A stretch of DNA of 64,000 bases from CAVUPF01 sp963743285. GTDB lineage: Bacteria; Actinomycetota; Thermoleophilia; Solirubrobacterales; 70-9. Each line of letters opens with the position of its first letter. Position 1 is the stretch's first letter. Shown piece by piece: positions 26,447-35,661 of the stretch. The position numbers and the translations under genes were made by a program. The stretch covers positions 110,980 to 174,979 of the forward strand of contig CAVUPF010000009.1 in the NCBI GenBank assembly GCA_963743285.1, read 5' to 3'. A model generated the notes under the pieces. It was not told the DNA's origin. It did not search any database and saw only the letters and a list, made by a program, of their open reading frames with translations.

Positions 26447-27499
26447 ATGAGCGCTGACTCGACAGCCGCGGAGCGAAGCCACCTGCGCCGGGCGTTGGAC
26501 CTTGCCGAGCGCGGGCGGGGACGGGTGAGCCCGAATCCGCTGGTCGGCGCGGTGCTGGTGCGCGACGGCGAGGTGATCGGCGAGGGTTGGCACGCCGAGC
26601 TCGGGGGCCTGCATGCCGAGCGGGCGGCGCTGGAGGACTGCCGGGCCCGCGGCGAGGACCCGGCCGGGGCTGCGATGTACGTGACGCTCGAGCCCTGTGC
26701 TCACCAGGGTCGCCAGCCTCCCTGCGCGGAGGCGATCCTGGCGGCGGGGGTCGCGCGGGTGATCATCGCCTCCGAGGATCCGAGCGAGAAGGCCGCCGGT
26801 CGTGGGCCGGGGGTGCTTCGCGATGCCGGGGTCGAGGTGGAGTTCGCCGCCGGCGAGGAGGCCGCTGCCGCGCGGCTGCTCAACCAACCCTTCCGCAAGC
26901 ACGCCCGAACCGGCCTGCCGCTGGTCACCTTGAAGCTGGCGATCTCACTGGACGGCCGCACCTCAACCGCGCCCGGCGATTCGCCCTGGATCTCCGCTGA
27001 GCTGAGCCGCGCCCTGGTTCACCGCTGGCGCGCCGAATCTGACGCGATCGCGGTTGGGATCGGCACGGTCTTGGCCGATGACCCGTTGCTCACCGCCCGC
27101 GATCCCAGTGCGAGATGCGATCCGACCCGCGTCATCTTCGACTCCCAGGCCCGCCTGCCGCTCGACTCCCAGTTGCTCGGCAGCCTCGACCGGTCCGAGG
27201 TGATCGTGGTGAGTGCCCCGGGGGCCGATCCCGCCCGGGTCGGTGCCCTGCGCGAGGCCGGGGCGGAGGTCGTGCTCGTCGCGGACATCACCCTGGCCCT
27301 CGCTGAGCTCGGCCGCCGCAACATCACCAGCCTCCTGCTCGAGGGCGGTAGGACCCTCGCCGCTGCCTTTGCTGCCGCCGATCAGGTCGATGCGGCGCGA
27401 ACCTTCGTCGCCCCGCTCCTGCTGGGCGGCGCGGGGCGGCTCTCGGCGCTGGACGGATCCGAGGACACCCTGGTCACGGCTCGTTTTAAGGAGTGGTGA
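26447..27499 (+). CDS. ribD: Bifunctional riboflavin deaminase/reductase
   Basis: 350 residues. The N-terminal deaminase domain (to ~145) has the zinc site HAERAALEDC with TLEPCAHQGRQPPC, and the C-terminal reductase domain has VTLKLAISLDGRTS and LLEGGRTLAAAF. It carries out steps two and three of riboflavin synthesis. The ATG at 26447 lies after a dyad-bearing leader. The TGA overlaps the ribE ATG (TGATG). Confidence 0.95.
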   Translation: MSADSTAAERSHLRRALDLAERGRGRVSPNPLVGAVLVRDGEVIGEGWHAELGGLHAERAALEDCRARGEDPAGAAMYVTLEPCAHQGRQPPCAEAILAAGVARVIIASEDPSEKAAGRGPGVLRDAGVEVEFAAGEEAAAARLLNQPFRKHARTGLPLVTLKLAISLDGRTSTAPGDSPWISAELSRALVHRWRAESDAIAVGIGTVLADDPLLTARDPSARCDPTRVIFDSQARLPLDSQLLGSLDRSEVIVVSAPGADPARVGALREAGAEVVLVADITLALAELGRRNITSLLLEGGRTLAAAFAAADQVDAARTFVAPLLLGGAGRLSALDGSEDTLVTARFKEW

Positions 27500-28104
27500 T
27501 GTTCACCGGCTTGGTCCAAGACGTGGGCAGGGTGGAGGCGGTTAAAACCGGTGCGGGTGGCGCCCGGCTGCGGATTGCGAGCCGCTTGGGTGCTGAGGTC
27601 GAGCCGGGCGGCTCGGTCGCCGTGAGCGGCGTCTGCCTGACCGCGACGGCTGCCGATCGGGGCGGCTTTGACACCGAGGCGATGAACCAGACCCTGGCGG
27701 TGAGCTCACTGGGCGGGATCGAGGTTGGCAGCCGGGTCAACCTGGAGCTGGCGATGCGCGCCTCAGATCGGCTCGGTGGCCACATCCTCCAGGGGCACGT
27801 CGACGGCGTCGGCGAGGTCGTCTCGGTGGCCCCGGACGGCTTTGCCCGTCGCCTCCGTGTCGCGCTTGGGCCTGAGCTGTCGCGCTACGTGGTCGAGAGG
27901 GGCTCGATCGCGCTGGACGGAGTCAGCCTCACCGTCGCCGCGCTCGCCGAGGATTGGGCCGAGGTCGCCCTGATTCCCGAGACCCTGGAGCGGACCATCC
28001 TGGGCGAGGCCGCTGCGGGGGACGGGCTGAACGTCGAGTGCGACATCGTGGCGAAGTACGTGGAGCGGCTGGTGTCACCATTCGCTGGAAAGGAGCGAGC
28101 GTGA
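27499..28104 (+). CDS. ribE: Riboflavin synthase alpha chain
   Basis: 201 residues made of two lumazine-binding repeats: MFTGLVQDVGRVEAV and, later, HILQGHVDGVGEV. It dismutates two 6,7-dimethyl-8-ribityllumazines. A good Shine-Dalgarno AAGGAG (27488-27493) decides the start at ATG 27499 rather than the GTG at 27493. The stop overlaps the ribBA start. Confidence 0.96.
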   Translation: MFTGLVQDVGRVEAVKTGAGGARLRIASRLGAEVEPGGSVAVSGVCLTATAADRGGFDTEAMNQTLAVSSLGGIEVGSRVNLELAMRASDRLGGHILQGHVDGVGEVVSVAPDGFARRLRVALGPELSRYVVERGSIALDGVSLTVAALAEDWAEVALIPETLERTILGEAAAGDGLNVECDIVAKYVERLVSPFAGKERA

Positions 28105-29432
28105 GCAATATGACCGAGGGCGAGAAGGCGGAGGGCACGGGGGCCGGGATCGAGGAGAGCCCGTTCTCGACGATCGAAGAAGCGATCGAGGAAATTCGTC
28201 GCGGCCGGATGGTGGTCGTCTGCGACGACGAGACCCGTGAGAACGAGGGCGATCTGACGATGGCGGCGCAGTTCGCGACCCCCGAGGCGATCAACTTCAT
28301 GGCGAAGGAGGGCCGCGGGCTGATCTGCCTCTCGCTGACCTCCGAACGCTGCGAGGCGCTTGCCCTCGACCTGATGGCGGCGAAGAACGAAGCGCCGCTG
28401 CAGACCGCCTTCACGGTCGCGGTCGAGGCCAGGCACGGCGTCACGACCGGGATCTCCGCTCACGATCGCGCCCACACGATCCAGGTCGCGATCGACCCCC
28501 GCTCGACCCCGCACGACCTGGTCCAGCCCGGTCACGTCTTTCCGCTCAAGGCCAAAGACGGGGGCGTGTTGGAGCGCGCCGGGCAGACCGAGGCCTCTGT
28601 GGACCTGGCGCGGCTCGCCGGCCTCACCCCGGCCGGCGTGATCTGCGAGATCATGAACGACGACGGCACGATGGCTCGCATCCCCGACCTCGTCCCCTAT
28701 TGCGAGCGCCACAACTTGAAGATGGTCACAGTTGCCGAGCTGATCGCCTACCGTCGCCGCACCGAGAAGCTCGTGGAGCGGGTTGTCGCGACCGCCCTGC
28801 CGACCGAGTTCGGCGACTTCACCGCGGTCGGCTACCGCTCCCTGGTCGACGACAAACACCACGTGGCGATGGTCAAGGGCGAGGTTGAGGGGACCGATGA
28901 CGTGCTGGTCCGGGTCCACAGCGAGTGCCTCACCGGTGACGTCTTTCACAGCATGCGCTGTGACTGCGGCGAGCAGCTGGCGGCGGCGCTGAGGATGATC
29001 GAGCTCGAGGGGCGCGGCGTCCTGCTCTATCTCTCCCAGGAGGGAAGAGGGATCGGCCTGCTCAACAAGCTGCGCGCCTACAAGCTCCAAGAGGACGGCG
29101 CCGACACCGTCGAGGCCAACCTGAAGCTGGGCCTGCCGGCCGACTTGCGCGACTACGGGATCGGCGCCCAGATCCTCGGCGACCTCGGCCTGAGCAGCAT
29201 CCGCATCCTCACCAACAACCCGAAAAAGATCATCGGCCTGGAGGGCTACGGGCTCTCGGTCACCGAGCAGCTGCCGATCGAGGCGGCCCCCAACACCCAT
29301 AACGAGGACTACCTGCGGGCCAAGCGGGACAAACTCGGTCACTCGCTGCACCACCAGGGCCTCGCCCTCGACGAGGAGATGATCCACGACGAGGGCAAGC
29401 GCGATGCTGGGGGCGACCGCGCCGATGGCTGA
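28101..29432 (+). CDS. ribBA: Bifunctional DHBP synthase / GTP cyclohydrolase II
   Basis: About 443 residues. The N-terminal RibB domain (~25-225) has DDETRENEGDL and the HGVTTGISAHDRAHT motif. The RibA domain has VHSECLTGDVFHSMRCDCGEQL (three zinc cysteines) and YLSQEGRGIGL. The start is the GTG at 28101 with Shine-Dalgarno AAAGGAG at 28089-28095; ATG 28110 is an alternative. It supplies both precursors of the riboflavin pathway. Confidence 0.96.
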   Translation: MSNMTEGEKAEGTGAGIEESPFSTIEEAIEEIRRGRMVVVCDDETRENEGDLTMAAQFATPEAINFMAKEGRGLICLSLTSERCEALALDLMAAKNEAPLQTAFTVAVEARHGVTTGISAHDRAHTIQVAIDPRSTPHDLVQPGHVFPLKAKDGGVLERAGQTEASVDLARLAGLTPAGVICEIMNDDGTMARIPDLVPYCERHNLKMVTVAELIAYRRRTEKLVERVVATALPTEFGDFTAVGYRSLVDDKHHVAMVKGEVEGTDDVLVRVHSECLTGDVFHSMRCDCGEQLAAALRMIELEGRGVLLYLSQEGRGIGLLNKLRAYKLQEDGADTVEANLKLGLPADLRDYGIGAQILGDLGLSSIRILTNNPKKIIGLEGYGLSVTEQLPIEAAPNTHNEDYLRAKRDKLGHSLHHQGLALDEEMIHDEGKRDAGGDRADG

Positions 29433-29916
29433 GTCGACCGCCTTCCTCGAGGAGTTCGACGAGGAGGAGCGCAGCGCCCTGGCGCCGCTGCGGTTCGCCG
29501 TCTGCGTCGGTCGCTTCTACGAGGACCTGGCCGAGCGCCTGTTGCGCGGCGCCGAGGAAGGATTCGAGCTGGCGGGGGTGGGCGCGTCCTCGCTGAGCCG
29601 GGTCTCGGTTCCGGGCGCCTACGAGCTCCCCTTCGCCGCGAAGCTCCACGCCGGCAGTGGCCGCTTTGCCGGGGTCGCCTGCCTGGGAGTCGTGATCCGC
29701 GGCGAGACCGACCACTATGACTTCGTCTGCGCCGAGGCCGCTCGCGGCATCCAAGACGTGCAGTTGGAGACCGGCGTGCCCTGCGGCTTCGGGGTGATCA
29801 CCTGCGACACGATGGAGCAGGCGCTCGCCCGGGCCGGCGGCGGTAAGCGTGACCAGGGCCGCAACGCCGCTCTCACCGTCGCCCGGATGGCGCTGCTCAA
29901 ACGCCAGCTGGGCTGA
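29425..29916 (+). CDS. ribH: 6,7-dimethyl-8-ribityllumazine synthase
   Basis: About 163 residues. VCVGRFYEDLAERLL, VPGAYELPFAAKL, the phosphate site RGETDHYDFVC (catalytic His) and GVITCDTMEQALAR are the family motifs. The start may be ATG 29425 (overlaps ribBA by 8 bases) or the in-frame ATG 29404. It forms icosahedral or pentameric shells and ends the rib operon. Confidence 0.95.
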   Translation: MAESTAFLEEFDEEERSALAPLRFAVCVGRFYEDLAERLLRGAEEGFELAGVGASSLSRVSVPGAYELPFAAKLHAGSGRFAGVACLGVVIRGETDHYDFVCAEAARGIQDVQLETGVPCGFGVITCDTMEQALARAGGGKRDQGRNAALTVARMALLKRQLG

Positions 29917-29921
29917 CTGGC

Positions 29922-29927
29922 TACCAT
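29922..29927 (+). promoter_or_regulatory. -10-like box before rpmB
   Basis: TACCAT followed by 12 bases and the ATG at 29940. The same TACCAT occurs 50 bases upstream of rplS. Confidence 0.4.
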
Positions 29928-29939
29928 CCAGCGTCCCGG

Positions 29940-30131
29940 ATGGCCAAGGTATGTCACAGCTGCGGTAAGGGACCGGCGTTCGGCCAGTCCCGGAGCCACT
30001 CGATGGTCGCCACCAAGCGGCGCTTTGACCCGAACCTCCAGAAGGTGCGGATCCAGGAGGGGGGCCGCACACTGCGCGCCTACGTCTGCACCCGTTGCCT
30101 GAAGTCCGACAAGGTCAAAAAGGCAGCCTAG
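29940..30131 (+). CDS. rpmB: 50S ribosomal protein L28
   Basis: 63 residues, full length. It keeps both zinc-binding pairs (CHSCGK near the N-terminus and CTRCL near the C-terminus), so it is the zinc-containing C+ form. SHSMVATKRRFDPNLQKV is the family core. Confidence 0.97.
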   Translation: MAKVCHSCGKGPAFGQSRSHSMVATKRRFDPNLQKVRIQEGGRTLRAYVCTRCLKSDKVKKAA

Positions 30132-30139
30132 TTCCAGCT

Positions 30140-30145
30140 TAGACT
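30140..30145 (+). promoter_or_regulatory. -10 box of the FakA-like gene
   Basis: TAGACT inside TTAGACTCAG, 11 bases before ATG 30157; same ten bases as upstream of def. Confidence 0.45.
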
Positions 30146-30156
30146 CAGGCTTATGT

Positions 30157-31788
30157 ATGCCTGATCCCAGCATCGCGCGATTTCGGCGTGTGGTCGGCTC
30201 CGCCTATGCCTCCCTGGAGGCCCGCCGCCATGAGGTCAACGATCTCAATGTCTTCCCGGTCGCCGATGGCGACACCGGCGACAACATGGCGATGACGATG
30301 CGCGCCGTGATGGAGGAGCTGGACCGGCTCGACGGGCTCGAGGTCGATGAGGTCGGCCGTACCCGGCTGGTCCAGGCGCTGGCGCGCGCGGCGCTGATGG
30401 GGGCGCGCGGCAACTCGGGCGTCATCCTCAGCCAGATCGTCCGCGGCGCGGCCGAGGAGTTGGTCAGCCGGCCGGGCGAGCTGGTCGACCCGGTCCTCGT
30501 CGCCGCTGCCTTTGCCCGCGCCGCCGACGCCGCCTATGAATCGGTGCGCGAACCGGCCGAGGGGACGATGCTGACCGTCTTTCGCGAGATGGCTCACTCG
30601 ATCGCCCGCCAGCTCGCCCACCTGGAGGCCGGCAAGCAGCGGCTCGACCGCGAGGTAACTGAGGCCCAGCAGGACGCGATCCTCGCCGCGGTGCTGGAGC
30701 GGGCAATCGCCGACGGCGAGCGCGCGGTGGAGCGGACGCCCGAGCAGCTCGAGGCGCTGCGCAACGCCGGCGTCGTCGACGCGGGCGGCTACGGCCTGGT
30801 GCTGATCCTGGCCGGGGTCGTCGCCGGCCTGCGCGGCGATGGCGCCGAGCTGCCCGAGGTGCCCCGCCACGAGACGCCGCGTCTCAGCCGCCCCCATCAC
30901 GCCGACTCTCGCTTCCGCTATTGCACCAACTTCATCGTCGCCGGGCACGGGCTCGCCGGGCGCGAGTTCGTGCCGTTGCTGGAGGGGCTGGGTGACTCGA
31001 TCCTCGTGGTCGGGGACGAGGTGACGCTCAAGGTCCACGTCCACACCGACGAGCCGGAGGCTGCCGTCGCCCTCTTCGAGGACGCCGGCAAGGTGACCAA
31101 CCTCGATGTCGCCGACATGCGCGAGCAGATCGCCGAGCGCGAGGCGCGGCTTGGCAGCGGTCGGACCGGAGTCCTCGCGGTGGCCGCGGGGGCCGGGATG
31201 GAGCGGCTCTTCACCGAGCTCGGCGCCCACGTCGTGCCCTGCGGAGAGAGCCTCAATCCGTCAACTTATGAGCTCTTGGCGGGGATTCACGAGGTCCCCG
31301 CCGAGGAGGTGCTGGTGCTGCCCAGCTCCTCCAACGTGACGATGGCGGCCGAGCGCGCTTGCGAGCTCTCCGAGAAGCCGGCGCGAGTCGTTCCCGCCCA
31401 CTCTCAGCAGGCGAGCCTGCTGGCCCTGGTCGAGCTCAACCCCGAGGCTTCAGCCGCAGCGAACGCCGAGTCCCTGACCGTGGCGCTTGCGGGGATCAGC
31501 ACCGGGGGTGTGGCGCCCGCCGCCCGCGATGACGGGCAGGGCCGCTTTCGCCAGGGCGACGCGGTCGGCTTCGCCGGCGGCGAGATCGTCGCCTGGGGCG
31601 AGGCGGGTTCGACTCTGGCGACGACGATCCGGCGCCTCGCCGAGGGAGCCGAGATCGTCACCGTGATCGCCGGCGAGGGAGCCCCGATCCCGCTGGCGGA
31701 AGTCGATGCCCATGTCCCTGACGGGGTCGAGGTCGAGGCCCACGAGGGCGGCCAGCCGAGCTGGTGGTGGCTGCTCGCCGCCCAGTAG
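30157..31788 (+). CDS. FakA/YloV-like DAK2-domain kinase
   Basis: 543 residues. The N-terminal DhaL/DAK2 nucleotide-binding domain has the metal motif FPVADGDTGDNMAMTM and GARGNSGVILSQIVRG. The middle and C-terminal region resembles the FakA regulatory part that docks a FakB fatty-acid carrier (VHVHTDEPEAAVALFEDAG, LPSSSNVTMAAERACELS). By family, it would phosphorylate FakB-bound fatty acids; no fakB is in the window. It lies in the conserved rpmB-yloV-recG-rsmD-coaD order, and its stop overlaps the recG start (TAGTG). Confidence 0.88.
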   Translation: MPDPSIARFRRVVGSAYASLEARRHEVNDLNVFPVADGDTGDNMAMTMRAVMEELDRLDGLEVDEVGRTRLVQALARAALMGARGNSGVILSQIVRGAAEELVSRPGELVDPVLVAAAFARAADAAYESVREPAEGTMLTVFREMAHSIARQLAHLEAGKQRLDREVTEAQQDAILAAVLERAIADGERAVERTPEQLEALRNAGVVDAGGYGLVLILAGVVAGLRGDGAELPEVPRHETPRLSRPHHADSRFRYCTNFIVAGHGLAGREFVPLLEGLGDSILVVGDEVTLKVHVHTDEPEAAVALFEDAGKVTNLDVADMREQIAEREARLGSGRTGVLAVAAGAGMERLFTELGAHVVPCGESLNPSTYELLAGIHEVPAEEVLVLPSSSNVTMAAERACELSEKPARVVPAHSQQASLLALVELNPEASAAANAESLTVALAGISTGGVAPAARDDGQGRFRQGDAVGFAGGEIVAWGEAGSTLATTIRRLAEGAEIVTVIAGEGAPIPLAEVDAHVPDGVEVEAHEGGQPSWWWLLAAQ

Positions 31789-34016
31789 TGCGCGCCTTCG
31801 CCGCCGCCTCCGAGCTCGACAAGGCGCAGTTGCGCGATGCCCCGGTCCACTGGCCGCGGCCGGCAGTTCTGGAGGTCTCCCTCGAGGCCTTGGAGGGGGT
31901 CGGCCCGAGGCTCGCCGAGGCCGCCGCGCAGGCCGGCATCGCGACCGTGGGAGACCTCCTGCTGCGGGTACCCCATGGCCACCGCGAACGCCGAATCGAA
32001 CCGCTGGGCGAGCTCGAGCCCGGTCAGAAGGCGACGGTGAAGGTCGAAGTGCTCGGCGAGAAGCCGCGCCCGTTTCGTCGTCGCGGCTTGAGCGTCGTCT
32101 CGGTCAAGGTCGGCGATCACTCCGGATCGGCCAGGGCGACCTGGTTCAACCAGCCGTGGGTAGCCGGCAAGCTTGCCGCGGGCACCTCGCTGCTGCTGAC
32201 CGGCTCCCTGGATAAGCGGGGATTTCGGGTGGCGGAGTATGAGACCTTGCCGCCCGCGCCGCGAGCTCCGTCGGGGCGGGCCGCGGGCGCTGCAGGCGGC
32301 GGCGGCCTCGAGTCGCCTCCTAGTCCATCACTCGCCGCCGAGGGCGCTACGGGACCGCCCCCCCACGCGACCGGGTTGGTGCCCGTGCATCCGGCGACCG
32401 AGCGGCTCAAGCCGCAGCGGCTGCGTGACTGGGTGTGGCAGGCGTGTCGCTGGGCCGGCAATGCGATCGAGCCGTTGCCGGCCGAGCTGCGGGCCCGGAG
32501 GCGATTGGCCGGGGTCGCGGACGCGATCAAGGCTCTTCATTTCCCCGCCGGCGAGGCGGACATCGAGGTAGCCCGACAGCGCCTCGCCTTCGAGGAGCTG
32601 TTTCTCTACCAGGCCGTCCTGGCGGCGCGCAAGCGAGCCCACCGGGTCGCGCGGCCGGCGCCGGCGCTGGGCAGGCCGGGGGAGATCGTGGCCAGGTGGA
32701 TCGCCTCGCTTCCGTTTGAGCTGACCGGCGAGCAGCTGCGGGCGTTTGAGGAGGTCGATGCGGACCTCGGCTCCGGGGAGCCGATGCAGCGGCTGCTGAT
32801 GGGCGAGGTTGGGTCGGGGAAGACGGTGGTTGCCCTGTACGCGATGCTGCGCGCGCTGGAGGCCGGGTTTCAGGCGGTGCTGATGGCTCCCACGGAGACG
32901 TTGGCCGAGCAGCACGCGGCGACCCTGGATCGGTTGCTGACCCAGCGTCCGCTGCCGTTTGGGCTTTTGACCGGGGCGACTCCGGCGGCGAGGCGCAGGG
33001 AGACGCTGGGACGGCTGGCCAGCGGGGAGCTGGGACTCGTGGTCGGCACGCACGCGCTGATCGGGCCCGAGGTTCAGTTCGCGCGGCTCGGGGTTTGCGT
33101 GGTCGATGAGCAGCATCGGTTTGGGGTCGAGCAGCGCAAGGCGCTGGATTCAAAGGGGACGGGAGGGATGGCGCCGCACGTGCTCCACATGACTGCCACC
33201 CCGATCCCGCGGACGCTCTCGCTGACCGCCTACGGTGATCTCGACACGACGGCTCTGCGCGAGCTGCCGGCCGGGCGCCAACCGGTCGAGACCTGGCTGG
33301 TCGATGAGGGCCGCCGTCGCGCCGCCTATGCGTTCACACGCGAGCGCCTGAGCGCCGGGCGGCAGGCATATGTGGTCTGCCCGCTGGTCGAGGAGTCCGA
33401 GAAATTGCAGGGGAAGGCGGCCGAGGCGGAGGCTGCGCGCCTGGCGGCGGGAGAGCTACGCGGCTTTGAGATCGGCGTCCTGCATGGCCAGATGCCATCG
33501 GCCCGCAAGGCAGCGGCGATGGAGGCGTTCGCCTCCGGCGCCACCGACGTCCTCGTCGCGACCACGGTGATCGAGGTCGGCATAGACGTCCCCAACGCTA
33601 CGGTGATGCTGATCGAGGGGGCGGAGCGCTACGGCGTCTCCCAGCTCCACCAGCTGCGCGGCCGGGTTGGGCGGGGCGAGCACGCCTCCCACTGCCTGCT
33701 CTTCGCCGCGGCGGCGGGGGGGCTGGCGCGGCGCCGGCTCGAGGCGGTGGCCGGCGAGCGCGACGGCTTCAAGCTCGCCGAGGTCGACCTCGGCCTGCGC
33801 GGCGAGGGGGAGATCCTCGGCACGCGCCAGCACGGGCTGCCGCGCTTTCTGATCGCGACGCTGCCCGAGGACACGCCCACCCTGTTCGCCGCCCGCGACG
33901 ATCTCCTCGCCCTCCTACGCCGCCACGGCTCCCTCGAGGATCCCGCACTCGGCCCGCTGATGGACGCCGCCCGCCGCCGTTTCGGCGCCGGCGCCGGCGA
34001 CCCGATTCCCCTCTGA
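31788..34016 (+). CDS. recG: ATP-dependent DNA helicase RecG
   Basis: 742 residues from a GTG overlapping the previous stop. Wedge/OB domain at ~70-200, Walker A GEVGSGKTVV near 340, VVDEQHRFGVEQR (DEQH box) near 440, motif III TATPIPRT, and motif VI QLRGRVGRGEHASHC. Remodels forked DNA. Residues ~155-193 are an unusual Gly/Ala/Pro/Ser-rich insertion between the OB fold and the GLVPVHPATERL segment, apparently a flexible linker. Confidence 0.95.
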   Translation: MRAFAAASELDKAQLRDAPVHWPRPAVLEVSLEALEGVGPRLAEAAAQAGIATVGDLLLRVPHGHRERRIEPLGELEPGQKATVKVEVLGEKPRPFRRRGLSVVSVKVGDHSGSARATWFNQPWVAGKLAAGTSLLLTGSLDKRGFRVAEYETLPPAPRAPSGRAAGAAGGGGLESPPSPSLAAEGATGPPPHATGLVPVHPATERLKPQRLRDWVWQACRWAGNAIEPLPAELRARRRLAGVADAIKALHFPAGEADIEVARQRLAFEELFLYQAVLAARKRAHRVARPAPALGRPGEIVARWIASLPFELTGEQLRAFEEVDADLGSGEPMQRLLMGEVGSGKTVVALYAMLRALEAGFQAVLMAPTETLAEQHAATLDRLLTQRPLPFGLLTGATPAARRRETLGRLASGELGLVVGTHALIGPEVQFARLGVCVVDEQHRFGVEQRKALDSKGTGGMAPHVLHMTATPIPRTLSLTAYGDLDTTALRELPAGRQPVETWLVDEGRRRAAYAFTRERLSAGRQAYVVCPLVEESEKLQGKAAEAEAARLAAGELRGFEIGVLHGQMPSARKAAAMEAFASGATDVLVATTVIEVGIDVPNATVMLIEGAERYGVSQLHQLRGRVGRGEHASHCLLFAAAAGGLARRRLEAVAGERDGFKLAEVDLGLRGEGEILGTRQHGLPRFLIATLPEDTPTLFAARDDLLALLRRHGSLEDPALGPLMDAARRRFGAGAGDPIPL

Positions 34017-34049
34017 GATGACAAAAGTCGGGGAAAGAAGGGGGAGTCG

Positions 34050-34589
34050 ATGCGGGTGATCGCCGGGGAGCTCCGCGGCCGGCGCTTGGTCGCGCCACGC
34101 GGCTGGAAGGTGAGGCCGACCTCCGACCGGGTCCGCGAGGCGATCTTCTCCGCACTCGGCGAGCTGCCGCCCGCCGCCCGCGTCCTCGATCTCTACTGCG
34201 GGACCGGTGCGCTGGGCATCGAGGCGCTCTCCCGCGGCGCCGGGCACGCGGTCTTGGTCGACCGCGACACCCGAGCCGCGCTCGGCAACGTCGAGCGCCT
34301 CGGCCTGCGCGACCGCGTTGAGCTGATCCGGGCCGACGTCGGGCGCTGGCTGCAGCGGGAGCCCGGCCCACCGGCGTTCGACCTGGTCTTCGTCGATGCC
34401 CCCTATAGACTCGCCGACCGCGTGGGAGAAGAGCTCAACATCCATCTACCGCGGCTTCTCATCGGGGGCGGGCGGGCGGTGGTGGAGAGCGGCGCCGGCA
34501 GCCCGCTTCGCCTCGATGCCCTCGAGCGCCTGCGCCAGCGCCGCTACGGCGCCGCCGAGGTCTCCTTCTATGAGAGGAGGGGGGAGTGA
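34050..34589 (+). CDS. rsmD: 16S rRNA (guanine-966-N2)-methyltransferase
   Basis: 179 residues. RVIAGELRGRRLVAPRG and RPTSDRVREAIFSALG open the protein, LDLYCGTGALGIEALSRGA is the SAM site, and FVDAPYR takes the place of the usual DPPY catalytic motif. Shine-Dalgarno-like AAGGGGGAG precedes ATG 34050. Overlaps coaD (GTGA at 34586-34589). Confidence 0.93.
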   Translation: MRVIAGELRGRRLVAPRGWKVRPTSDRVREAIFSALGELPPAARVLDLYCGTGALGIEALSRGAGHAVLVDRDTRAALGNVERLGLRDRVELIRADVGRWLQREPGPPAFDLVFVDAPYRLADRVGEELNIHLPRLLIGGGRAVVESGAGSPLRLDALERLRQRRYGAAEVSFYERRGE

Positions 34590-35086
34590 GCGAGCGCAAC
34601 GGCACCGTCGTCTGTCCAGGCAGCTATGACCCGGTCACCAACGGGCACGTCGACATCATCACCCGTACCGCCCAGGTCTTCGAGCGGGTCGTGGTCGGGG
34701 TCGTCAACAACCCGCTCCGCAAGGAGAAGACGCTGTTCACGGCGGAGGAGCGGGAGGCGTTCATCTTCGAGGCGACGGCCGACCTCGCCAACGTCGACGT
34801 CAAGATCTTCTCCAACCTGCTGGTCGAGTTCGCCCGCGAGAACGGCGCCACCGCGATCGTCAAGGGGTTGCGGGCGATATCTGACTTTGAGTACGAGTTC
34901 GAGATGGCGCAGCTCAACCGCAAGCTCGACCCCGGCATCGAGAGCGTCTACGTGATCGCCTCGCCCCACTACAGCTTTCTCTCCTCTACCGGGGTCAAGG
35001 AAATGGCTACCTTCAGCGGTGACGTCTCCGATCTTGTCCCGGCGCCGGTCGCGGTCGCGCTGGCACAGCGACTGAGCGACAGGTAG
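34586..35086 (+). CDS. coaD: Phosphopantetheine adenylyltransferase
   Basis: 166 residues. CPGSYDPVTNGHVDI contains the TxGH nucleotidyltransferase motif, VKGLRAISDFEYEFEMAQLNRKL is the pantetheine-binding stretch, and SSTGVKE is the ISSTxVRE motif variant. Catalyses the penultimate step of CoA synthesis. The rsmD-coaD pair is widely conserved. Confidence 0.97.
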   Translation: MSERNGTVVCPGSYDPVTNGHVDIITRTAQVFERVVVGVVNNPLRKEKTLFTAEEREAFIFEATADLANVDVKIFSNLLVEFARENGATAIVKGLRAISDFEYEFEMAQLNRKLDPGIESVYVIASPHYSFLSSTGVKEMATFSGDVSDLVPAPVAVALAQRLSDR

Positions 35087-35189
35087 GCTTGCGGTTCGGA
35101 GGGGATGTGGGCGAGAGTTTGCAAAAGGCCGAGGAAATAACGGCTTCTTCACCAAAGATGCCGCCGACACGTAGGCTTACGACCTGCTG

Positions 35190-35660
35190 ATGGACGTTCT
35201 GGTCCTCATAGACAAGCTGGACGACGTCGTCCACAACGCCCGTCCCGTCCCGCTGACGGATCAGGTGCGCGTGGACCGCGAGGAGATCTACGACCTCCTC
35301 GACCAGATGCGGGCGACGATCCCCGAGGAGATCAAGCAGGCGCGCTGGATCGTCAAGGAGCGCCAGGAGATGCTGGCCGAGGCGAAACGGGAGGCGGAGC
35401 GGATCGTCCGCGAGGCCCGCGAGCAGCAGGCCCGCCTGATCTCCGATGAGGAGGTCACCAAGCAGGCCGAGCGTGCCGCCGATGAGATCGTCGAGGACGC
35501 GCGGAGCCGCGAGCGTGAGATCCGGCTCGGTGCCGAGGACTACGCCGATGAGATTCTCAACACGCTCGAGGTCAACCTCCAGAAGTTCCTCGCCGCCGTG
35601 CAGCGGGGTCGGGACCGGCTCGCCGGGCGCGACGAAGAGCCGGCTGAGATCGAGCAGTAG
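35190..35660 (+). CDS. Charged coiled-coil protein, DivIVA- or F0 subunit b-like
   Basis: 156 residues: a short N-terminal segment (MDVLVLIDKLDDVVHNARPV) and then a nearly uninterrupted helix (residues ~40-145) rich in Glu, Arg and Ala, broken only at ERIVREAREQQARLISDEEV. Such proteins are common beside coaD in actinobacteria and are usually labelled as ATPase or DivIVA-like without proof. No catalytic motif. It could be a cell-pole or division scaffold, which is inference. Two TAGGCT boxes with similar surroundings (35087 and 35172 regions) lie upstream. Confidence 0.75.
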   Translation: MDVLVLIDKLDDVVHNARPVPLTDQVRVDREEIYDLLDQMRATIPEEIKQARWIVKERQEMLAEAKREAERIVREAREQQARLISDEEVTKQAERAADEIVEDARSREREIRLGAEDYADEILNTLEVNLQKFLAAVQRGRDRLAGRDEEPAEIEQ

Positions 35661-35661
35661 C

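Noticed and set aside
27885..29387. 500-codon open frame opposite ribE/ribBA
   Set aside because: Antisense of strong riboflavin genes; composition typical of GC shadows.
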